Assembly: GCF_902167145.1 (NCBI RefSeq)
Contig: NC_050104.1
Location: 96,297,849 to 96,361,848 of the forward strand
Direction: 5' to 3'
DNA: 64,000 bases
Origin: Zea mays
Taxonomy: Eukaryota; Streptophyta; Magnoliopsida; Poales; Poaceae
Positions 10,634 to 19,500 of the stretch are shown here, in pieces. Under the pieces are notes generated by a model. That model was not told where the DNA came from and made no database searches. It saw nothing but the letters and a program-made list of their open reading frames with translations. Position numbers and translations under genes: made by a program. Positions within the stretch are counted from its first letter, which is position 1, and each line of letters begins with the position of its first letter.

Positions 10634-11675
10634 CCCTTTTTCTCCTCTCCGCACTTGCGCCGCTGCCGTTGACAGAGCGAGCACTTGAATCCACATCCAC
10701 TACTTAAAACATTTGAGACTAACCACCAGATCACATGTACCTTAGTGTTTAGAAATAAATAATCATTATATTTAAATAAATATATTAATAATTATTTATA
10801 TAATATATAACAATCGTAGGAAAGCACGAACAAATTACTTATATATATAAGAAATTATATGTGCCTAATGTAGGCATCCACACCCCAATGGTTCTGCCGC
10901 TGTCGCTGGCGCACCCCGCATCGCGCCCGCGGCCGCACCACGCCTCGCATCCCGCATCCCGCACGCGAGCACCCTGGACGCCAACGACGAAGCGGCGGAG
11001 GGCATGGGCGTCAGAGGCGAAGGAGAGGTGGGCGGCGCGGACGTCCGATGGCGTGAATGTCGCCCCTTCCCCGCAGCTGTCACCAGCGCGGTCCAAGCCC
11101 AGACCCATGGCGCCGCCCTCGCCCTCCCCCCGCCAATCTTGCAGTCGCGGCCCCTTCAACACCGGACACATGATCCCCTTCAACACCGGAGACGTCACCC
11201 TTCCCACCTTCCCCACCGGATCCACGGCGCTCGCTTCTTCACCGGCGATTCGGGGAGGCCATGCCCCCCTCGGTCGCACCCCCTCTCTCCCCCTCGTCGC
11301 GTCCTGCCTCTAGGCCGCCGCGCCACACCTCCCTCCTCCTCGCCGCCATCACCGAGCAACATCGGTCCAAGGAGCTAGCGTCTTCCTCGGTGAGGTCGAT
11401 CTCGATGATCTTGACCTTGGTAGCGAGGCCACTGAGGAAGGCAGATGCAGCCGAGGGGGAGGTCGAGATCCGGCGCCTAGAGGAGGCCATCCACGGTGCC
11501 ATGGTGCGTGGCATGCAAATGTTGCGAGGCGGGCGGTGTGGGTCATTCTCTCTGTCTCGACCTCGCCAGTTACATCAGGTACGTCGCCGACGGGGGATGG
11601 ATGGCTGGTGTCATTATTTGTCGCTCCTTCCTTCTGTCTAATTTCCTCAATACTGCTCGACATCGCATCACCAAC
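10634..11675. other. Unassigned GC-rich stretch, possible Helitron start
   Basis: The first 230 bases are AT-rich and include TCCACTACTTAAAACATT at 10696 after an A, which resembles a maize Helitron 5' end (weak). From 10880 to 11620 the sequence is GC-rich with overlapping frames on both strands (for example 10861-11313, 11261-11641, and 10839-11279 on the minus strand). I recognise none of these as a protein; they look like promoter, 5' UTR or first-exon debris from captured genes. Confidence 0.3.
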
Positions 11676-11888
11676 CGGCAGCAGGTGTTCGACCTCGGCA
11701 AGTACAACGAGACGTGCCACAACATTGTCACCAAGTACATCTCTGAGTGGGAGGCCATGGTCACACGTACGAGGAGGTGGATTGACTTCAAGAACGACTA
11801 CAAGACCATGGACCTCAACTTCATGGAGAGCGTCTGGTGGGTGTTTGCAAAGCTCTGGGAGAAGGACCTCATCTATAAGGGCGTCAAG
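11676..11888 (+). pseudogene. Isoleucyl-tRNA synthetase exon fragment
   Basis: The 71 open codons include LGKYNETCHNIVTKYISEW, RRWIDFKNDYKTMDLNFME and SVWWVFAKLWEKDLIYKG. This is the class I catalytic-domain region after the HIGH motif in eukaryotic cytosolic IleRS. A GT follows at 11889-11890 in the usual donor context (AAG/GTTGC), so genomic DNA with an intron edge was copied, not an mRNA. No HIGH, KMSKS or anticodon-binding region is present, so it cannot make an enzyme. It lies just upstream of the Helitron start at 12174, which suggests a separate capture event. Confidence 0.8.
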
Positions 11889-12278
11889 GTTGCATCTCTA
11901 ACCTTTACAATCTCAGAACTTGCGCGTGAAGCACATGCAGTACTTCTACGTGTAGCTGCCCATGGAGGCTCTAGAGCTGCGCTGCCGGATGAAACGAATC
12001 CTTGTGATCTGGTTGGTGCCGCCTAGCCGCTGGCCATTGCACGTGGAGGTGGTGGACTGGACGACGAGGAGGTTGGAAGGATTTGGGGAGCGGTGGATGG
12101 TGGGGCGATGTAGTCAAGAATTGGAATGGGCTGGAGACGACGACAAAGGAAGAAGTCTTCTCTTCTTTGTTAATCTATACTACTTCTTAAGACTCCATGT
12201 AGACGTTCACAGAAGTAATATATTGGCATCTGAAGAGAATGTCAGTGTGCTATGGTTACAAAAAAATGAAGAACAGAC

Positions 12279-12691
12279 CAGCGTGAGGCGACGACAGTAC
12301 GAGGCACGCCACCCAGCCCGCAGAGAGGTAAATATTATTTCACTACTATTTTATTCCTTAGTTTTGCTGTGGAAATATCCAACTCTGCGTTCGTCCGAAA
12401 TATCGGCAGCGCCATTTGTGGGCACCTGGATACTAGACAAAGTTATATGGATCCTTCACAGGCATGGGCTAGGAAGGGCATCAGTTTGTCCCATGCTCCC
12501 ATGGTTGGAATAAATAAATACTAGTACCACCTATAAACGAATGGGGATAACATTTTCTTTGTTTAAAGTTCAACATATTTTTCTTTGTTACCTGATGTAA
12601 GTGCATTTGTTCATTGATTGGAAACAAAAAAATACAATGTGTTACTTCTTCAGTCACGCACTAAAATTGTTATTATGCAAAGCTGGAAACT
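12279..12691 (+). repeat. 413-bp direct repeat, copy 1
   Basis: It starts CAGCGTGAGGCG and ends CTGGAAACT, and is colinear with 15035-15447 at the same length with only scattered substitutions. It includes a short exon-like part with a GT (AGAGAG/GTAAAT) and a following exon-like part ending near a stop. I do not recognise the source gene. Confidence 0.9.
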
Positions 12692-12916
12692 GGTAGCTTT
12701 AAGTATGGAACCAATTCCATTCCTTCCGGTGATGAAAAAACGAGCTTTTCTTTCATTTGTTCTCTTGTTATTATTTCTCCTGTCATTACTTTCGCCACCA
12801 GATTTTTGGTTTTAGATTCGTAGCTTTCGCAGCTCAGTACTCAGTATTTCTTTCCATTTCGGCAGTTGAAACCTTATCAGACTAGATCTGTGATGGCTTT
12901 CCTTATCATTGTACAG

Positions 12917-13015
12917 GGTCATCTGCACACCAACAGGGTCTGCGACAATGTGCGGACCTTCATTCTAACAGATGCAACCTTCAAGAGCACTGAGATTGAA
13001 GAAACACTGAGCAAG
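12917..13015 (+). pseudogene. TFIIA gamma subunit exon fragment
   Basis: The 33 codons read GHLHTNRVCDNVRTFILTD then ATFKSTEIEETLSK, the conserved core of the small (gamma) subunit of general transcription factor TFIIA (GHLHTYRFCDNVWTFILTD in relatives). It is flanked by an AG acceptor (TACAG/G) and a GT donor (AAG/GTGAA), so a single genomic exon was copied. The N-terminal helical part and the C-terminal VKIVACD strand are missing. Substitutions such as Y to N and W to R suggest relaxed selection. Confidence 0.85.
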
Positions 13016-13312
13016 GTGAATTTGTTGTCCCCTCTGAGCTTTGTTTGTGTGAATCTAAACAATCGGCCATGCAATTGACTAGAGTACCATGGCTGCCAAC
13101 ATTTTATCCGTATTGAATATGGAATATGGAATATGGTTTTGCTCTTTTCTGTTGATAGTTTCACATGAATGACTAGATGAACCGATCATTTGACATGAAT
13201 TCTTGGTGCCTTACGTAGTTGTGCTTTGCTTTAGGTGAACATGTCAAACTAGAAGTAATATAGAAGATGAATGTGTAAATTCCTTGTTCCATCCTCTGCT
13301 ACTTTGATGCAG

Positions 13313-13466
13313 ATGGGTCTCAATGCCGTGGTGGCCGCTAGCTACGTCTTTCTAGTACTTGTCTCTGTGCTCACAGTTCGCTTCTTCTACGTACTATGGC
13401 GCAGTGGCCAACCAGAGTCAAGGTTGCGCGCCACCAGATTGTGTTGTCTCATTGTCCTTGGCTCCG
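13313..13466 (+). pseudogene. ALG14 first-exon fragment
   Basis: Starting from ATG, 51 codons encode a hydrophobic N-terminal segment (VVAASYVFLVLVSVLTVRFF), then a basic linker and CCLIVLGSG, ending before a GT donor (CCG/GTGAGT). ALG14 anchors the UDP-GlcNAc transferase ALG13/ALG14 to the ER membrane, and its signature is a membrane anchor followed by LIVLGSGGHTAEM. The break falls exactly where GGHTAEM would continue in the next exon. The catalytic partner-binding region is absent, so it is a non-functional fragment. Confidence 0.75.
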
Positions 13467-13638
13467 GTGAGTACGTATTGCAGTCTTGCCTGTCAAATAC
13501 TTTATGGACAAGTTTTAGATATGGTTGCCTGGTATATAAAATGGTACTCATACGTGTAAGCTCATACGGTAAATAAAAACATTTTCAATCTGGGTAGTAA
13601 AATTGCCTATATATAAAAACATTCTAAATCTACTACAG

Positions 13639-13736
13639 AAAAGGTCCAGATTACCAGCTCCTGGTGATGCTGATGAGCTATCTGTCATTGAAGACCAAAT
13701 TGCATGGATAGTTCACATAATTGCATCCATTGTCAA
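13639..13736 (+). pseudogene. Exportin-7-like exon fragment
   Basis: The reading LPAPGDADELSVIEDQ then IAWIVHIIASIVK resembles the plant exportin-7/RanBP17-like importin-beta family (ELSVIED.LAWIVHIIAAILK). An AG acceptor precedes it (CTACAG/AAA) and a GTAAG donor follows. It is only about 32 codons, one helical-repeat segment, and cannot act as a nuclear transport receptor. Identification rests on this short motif, so it is moderate. Confidence 0.55.
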
Positions 13737-13827
13737 GTAAGGCAGGTAACAGGTGTTAGGTGAGTAATATATATTTTCTTTTATTTGTAAACTTTGTTCT
13801 TGCTTGCTCTGCATATATGCGATTCAG

Positions 13828-14029
13828 GAAGAGCCCACAGAGAGGTCGAGAAGCAACACTGGATGTTTCTCTGAAGTTGATCAAGGCGAGCACATCAAGG
13901 GGTCTCGGGCACCTCCCTGTCATTGGTGTCGTCGTTGAACCAGTTATGGTACATTGGTATGGCTGCAAATTGAGGGAGAAAGACCTGGAAACAGTGATGC
14001 AGCATGTTCACACGAAGATGGCAACAATG
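13828..14029 (+). pseudogene. Captured exon of an unrecognised gene
   Basis: An open stretch of about 67 codons between an AG acceptor (GATTCAG) and a GT donor (AATG/GTAAC) includes REATLDVSLKLIKAS, LGHLPVIGVVVEPV and LREKDLETVMQHVHTK. It can be joined in frame to the exon ending at 13736, but the joined sequence does not look like exportin. I do not recognise the family. Its splice signals and open frame make it a probable exon and not random sequence. Confidence 0.4.
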
Positions 14030-15034
14030 GTAACATTTGCATTGGTCCTATAAATAAGGTAAATTGAGGGCTAAGATTGCTTGTTCAACCTTATAAAAGG
14101 AGGTGTAGTTTTATTTATCCTATTCTTGCTGCAGGCATCACAAGGTCATATGCTAGCAACTTTAATATAGATTTATTTACTCTCCTAGAAGAAAATGCCA
14201 AGATGTTTGAGATTTCAGAGCTTCATTTAACTTTCAGCTTGTGTTGTCTTAGCTTACTATGGCATTAACCCACTACTCTCCTGAATTGTCATGTGATCTC
14301 TATCATGTATTCATGAAAATACATTTTATGCTACAAGCACTTGTGGTTTTGCTAACTATATCCAGTTATCAATCCACAGTCCTTTGTAACAGTACATGAT
14401 TATGCCAAACAAGACATTAGTTGAATGATATGTTCAAACTATTTAAATGTTTTTCTCTTTGTAACAGTTTGTGATATTGGAATGATATGTTCAATCCACA
14501 GTCCTTTGTCTGGGATGGATTTCTTTGTGTTCACTCTTGAGTATAGTGTATTTCTGACTATCATTTATCAATTTTGTTGAATTTTATGCTCATAACTTGA
14601 GAAACTTTTATTATAAGTGTACACTGTATTTTATTTTTTTAATGTTGTTTGACTGATTACTTCAAGGAATCTTGTGTAGGTATTGAATATGCTTGCTTGA
14701 TGGATTGAAGATCCAAACTCGAATACCTTCTAACTTCATAAGTTCATATCCCACGAGTCTGATTACTTGTGGCTTGCAGAAGATGGCATGAAGATGCAAG
14801 TGATTATTGCTTGTTCTGTGGCTTATTTCCTTTTACTTAGTTAACTTCCTATTAGGCAGCTACTGCACCAGCAAACCTGTCAACATAGAGAGAGGCTTCT
14901 TCTGTAAACCTACTAATCCAGGACTCGTGAGAACAAGAAAGCAAGGATGCCATGGATACAATATTTGTGTGGCAACAATATTAGACATTGTACTCTTTTC
15001 TTTTCAAATTATAACCATTCTCTTCTTTTTAAAT

Positions 15035-15447
15035 CAGCGTGAGGCGGCGACAGTACGAGGCACGCCACCTAGCCCGCAGAGAGGTAAATATTATTTCACT
15101 ACTATTTTATTCCTTAGTTTTGTTGTGGAAATATCCAACTCTGCGTTCGTCCGAAATATCGGCAGCACCATTTGTGGGCACCTGGATACTAGGCAAAGTT
15201 ATATGGATCCTTCACAGGCATGGGTTAGGAAGGGCATCAGTTTGTCCCATGCTCCAATGGTTGGAATAAATAAATACTGGTACCACCTATAAATGAATGG
15301 GGATAACATTTTCTTAGTTTAAAGTTCAACATATTTTTCTTTGTTACCTGATGTAAGTGCATTTGTTCATTGATTGGAAACAGAAAAATACAATGTGTTA
15401 CTTCTTCAATCACGCACTAAAATTGTTATTATGCAAAGCTGGAAACT
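15035..15447 (+). repeat. 413-bp direct repeat, copy 2
   Basis: Same length and order as 12279-12691. Differences seen include GACGACAG/GGCGACAG, CACCCAGCC/CACCTAGCC and TTTTGCTG/TTTTGTTG. The block between the two copies holds the TFIIA-gamma, ALG14, exportin-like and unknown exons. The kinesin exon follows this copy. Confidence 0.9.
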
Positions 15448-15602
15448 TCAGTCCAAGGTTCTTTTACTGATAATGTTCTTCCACTTTGTGTATTTGGGCC
15501 CCTTGTGCAGTACATATTCTTCAACATACAATATTCATGGTTTGGTTACTGACCTTTCACCAAATTTTCTGCTGCATCCTTCCTGTAATTCTACTTTGGC
15601 AG

Positions 15603-15766
15603 AGAAGGAGCTTCTTGAAGAGGAGTACAAGAAAAAGTTTGATGAGGCAAAGAAGGAACTATCTCTGGAGAATGATTTAGCAGGCATGTGGATTCTTGTT
15701 GCTAAGTTGAAAATAGGGGCTTTAGACATATCTGATTTGAATGTTGATGATCGAACTAAAGTGTAA
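15603..15766 (+). pseudogene. Kinesin-7-like exon fragment
   Basis: After an AG acceptor (TTTGGCAG) the frame reads KELLEEEYKKKFDEAKKEL, ENDLAGMWILVAKLK and ends at a stop after DDRTKV. ENDLAxMWVLVAKLKK is the coiled-coil signature downstream of the motor in plant kinesin-7 proteins. The motor domain is absent. The region upstream (15374-15602) in the same frame does not look like kinesin and is probably intron. Confidence 0.65.
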
Positions 15767-16434
15767 GGGCGTAGCGATCACCATATTGTTGTCTCATAAT
15801 TGGTGTTAATGAAAAATAACATGGTGCTGCACTGGATCTCTACTTTCTCTTGTAAGAAGGATTGTTCTATCGGCATAATTTGATTTGCATGTATAATGTC
15901 TTCATGCTTTACTTGCCCTTTTGTGAAATGTGGCAATCGGTCCGCTTGCCTTCCTTTTCTGTTTCTGTTCTGCGGTAGAATGATTGGAGTAGATGGTGCT
16001 AATTTCATATAAATAATAATAATTGTTGCTAATTTATGGTCAAGTTAGTAGGATAATAATTTAGCCCCCAGAACAAAATGTATTGTTAAGTCTTAGCAAA
16101 AGTTTTAAAGAGAATTGGGTGCCTTGTCTGTCTGGATGCAAAAAATTGACAACTTTCTGCTTCGTGCTCGCTTGCGTGCCGTGGTGGTGCAGCGTATTTG
16201 CGCCTAGAAGAAGCGGGTGGTGGCGAAGGCGCTACAGGGTAGCGACAGTTATGTGCCTTGTTTTCATAATTATTGCCGTTGTAACGCAAGAGCGCTATAC
16301 TACTTACTTATATAAGAAAGAAGAGGAAAACATTATAGTGGGGTAGGAGGCTAGGAGCAGACTGTTGTTTCCCATTGGGCCTTTTGGGCTGTCGTCTTCC
16401 CAGCCCGAATCGCGCCGCCGCACACACACAGCGC

Positions 16435-16506
16435 ATGACCGAACCGAAGAGAGAGCGTGACTGGGAGCAACGTGCGGGGAGCGCAATACGCCGGGCCGCC
16501 GGCTAA
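16435..16506 (+). promoter_or_regulatory. Upstream ORF in the 5' leader of the nucleoporin-like gene
   Basis: A 23-codon ATG-to-TAA frame, not in the main frame, ends 19 bases before the chosen start at 16526. If the transcript begins upstream it could lower translation of the main frame. No conservation can be judged from one sequence. Confidence 0.3.
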
Positions 16507-16525
16507 GCGGGAGGCAAAGGCGAGG

Positions 16526-19500
16526 ATGTTGGGGTCGCGCCGGTGGCAGTCTCCGGCTGATGCTCCTGCGGCCACCGATGACTTGGAGGACACTGGTGGC
16601 GTCGGCGGCCCGTCCAGGCGGCCTCTGCGCCACGGGCTGCACCGCGCGTCGCCCTACGGTGGTGCCCCCCGCCGGTGGCTCTCCAAGCTCCCCGTGACTT
16701 CGAGGATATTCCCCACCATGCCACGCGACCGCGCGGCCTCAGGTGATTCCCCTCACTGCCCTCGTTGTCTGGCACCTCTGCTAACGGCTGATGCCCGTTT
16801 AAGAAGAGGATCGAATGGGGAAACTCTACGACGTTTTACCTATTCTGTTAGCGACTTTGTCGCCGCTGCTGAATGAGTTCACGTATCTGCGCGTCTTGTT
16901 TCAGATCAGCGCTAGTCTGTCTAAGGTTCAGGGTTTAGCGCCTGTGCAGCTCCTGCTATTTTTACTCTTTGCATTGCATCAATCTCCAACCTAGGGTTGG
17001 TGCCTGCTTTTCTGAATCCACTAGTGGACTCATGATCAACCACTAGTGGAATTCAGTTAAGCCCTTCTTCGTGTAGGTCCTGACAATTACTATTGTTTTG
17101 GACTTCGGGTTGCTGTGGTTTGTGATCGTTTAATTTATTTTAGTTATGCTCTTTGGAATGGGCATTTAGGTTGATGTCTAGTGAACTCGAGTTCAAGTTT
17201 GGGGTTCCCAATCCTTGTTGTTAGTGTAAGGCTGTTGTTGTCCAACTGGTATTATAGGATAATTGGAGTAACAAGAGTAGTTTTAGCGATAAACTACTTC
17301 TTCTGTCCTAAATTATAAGACGTTTTGGCTTTTGTAGGTTCATAGTTTTGGCAACGACTACTATGCAATCAAGCCTTAGGTGCAAACGTGAAGCGAGTCT
17401 TTTGGTCCATTAAATCATTATCCAACCATAGATATAATTGTAGTTTGTTAGTTTTTTTTATAAATCTACGTGAATTGGTGGTGGAAAGGTTTAAGTGTTA
17501 AATATAATATATGGTTGGATCATGATCTAATGTACCAGAAGGCTTGTTTGTACGCTTGCACCTAAATCCTGATTGTATAGTAGTCATTGCCTACGTATAA
17601 GTTATGTGTGGATACATCATACATAATAGAAGCTATAAATCTAGAAATGCCAAAACGTCTTATAATTTGGGATGGAGGGAGTATTATATAATCTTAAATT
17701 TATATATGATCCCATTACTTGTACCATTTCTTTGCTATAGGTGAGTAGTTTCTTAGCAGCACTCCCATCAGTATTGCAGTATTGCTCTTATAATTTTTGA
17801 CGCATCTATGAGTTATTGTCTTGTGATGTATTTGTCAGTTATCATCTAGATCGATCACAACTGATGAGTTTTCATATAGCCTTGAATCATTCGCAGTGTT
17901 TAATGTGGATTACTTAATGGTGTTTTGAATGTATGCAGGCAGTAATCAAGAGGTTCATTGTGAACCACTAGAAGTTATTCGTGAAGTAAGCAAAGATACT
18001 TATCTTGGGAATGCTTATTTTCTTTGATTTATTAAAGTAGATTTTGTGTGTGTGTATGTGGTCTTTTTTAATATGTGTTGTTATGTCACTTCAAATAAAA
18101 TGCTGCAGCTGTCAGAAACAAATGTAATCACACCAGATAACTTCTGTTAGTGCAATCTATAGACAACCATTGCACCATAACTTTGAATAGCTAGCATAAT
18201 AAGATACCCTATGGAACTCCCTTCTCTTAGACCATTAGTGTTGAAAACCTAGACCATATTGCTGATCTATATTGGCTGACTTCTTAATAGCATGCCTTAG
18301 ATGTTGCAATGGTGCCTATATTCCCTATGCATATTCTGCACTTTTGTTGTTATCCTGCAATGCTTTCAAGTTCATAACTGGTGGATCTATAAGGATAATG
18401 GTTGCTAACCATATTCTATTTGTGTTTTGTATTACTTGTGAACTGCAAGATTGCTTATCAGTTTCTACCTTGTTTTTCCATGCATTCTTCATTTATTTCC
18501 TAGTCAAGATATATCTATGTGTGAATGTTGTCTTTAATTCTTACTCAGTAATGTAAACTACAGAGACACTCCACAGAACCAAACATCAATGCTGCAGCTA
18601 TTCTACCATCAAGACCTGTGAGCAATACATTTAACCTGCTTCTGGAAGGTGACATGAATCCAAGTCATGGCAATGGGCTTGCTGAAATAGAGAACATAAT
18701 CAACCAGAGATATTTTTCTAGGCAGGTTTTTCTGTACCTTCTGAGTTTTTGACCTTTGTGTAATATTATTTGAGTTCATTGAAAGATAGGCTTGGCACAG
18801 TGGTGAGAAACCTTCTCACTGAGCCAAAGGTCTTGGGTTCGATGAGCCTCTTTGCAAAAATGCAGGGTTAAGGCTTGCCTCGGTTATTCCTTCCCTAGAC
18901 CCCACTCATGTGGGAGTCACTAACTCTGGATCTATCTTTTTTTATTGAAGTTGTTTTTTTTATCTTTTGAAAGGTAGAGTAAAAAACTTTGTATTTTCCC
19001 TTTGACTGTTTAATTTGTTATCCAAATACACCCTCTGATTGAAATTGTAAATTAGTTTATTATATGTTGGTAAAATTATATAAAATAGTCACGTAGACTA
19101 AAAACATAAAATTGATACTACTAGAACCATGATTAAAAGGACTTCTGCAATATATATTTCTTTTATCTGAAATAATATAATGCCTTAGAAATTATTAGTC
19201 AAAGTGTTGTTAGAGTTAGAGATCAGATTAATGCCCTAAGCTTACCTTTCCCTAGAAAGTAAAACCCCTGGCAGGAAAAGTAGGGCACAATGGGTCAGTG
19301 GGAATTGGATTTTAATGACTAATTGTTGACACATGTGTTCTTATCAAAGGATGTTACATGCAAAATTCATATCATGCCCATTGCTTATTTATATTATTTT
19401 ACTTCTTTCCAATTGACTGCCATAACTGGAATCATCACACATCATGTGGACTTGTGGAGAAAGATTTCTGTCTATATTGGACATCAGTTGTGGTTTCCCA

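Larger units (their letters stand above)
12174..16303 (+). mobile_element. Probable gene-capturing Helitron
   Basis: The left end is A/TCTATACTACTTCTTAAG, the TC start and motif I know from maize Helitron 5' termini. Near the right end TTGCCGTTGTAACGCAA (16273-16289) can fold into a short hairpin like the GCCGTTGCAACGC hairpins of maize Helitrons. It is followed by CTATACTAC and a T rather than a clean CTRR, so the exact 3' end (about 16290-16303) is uncertain. There are no TIRs, no target duplication and no Rep/helicase, as expected for a non-autonomous copy. It contains exon fragments from at least four unrelated genes, all in plus orientation. Confidence 0.55.

Noticed and set aside
10861..11641. 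Frames of 120-150 codons upstream of the IleRS exon
   Set aside because: No recognisable family, mirrored by equally long frames on the other strand; kept only as unassigned.
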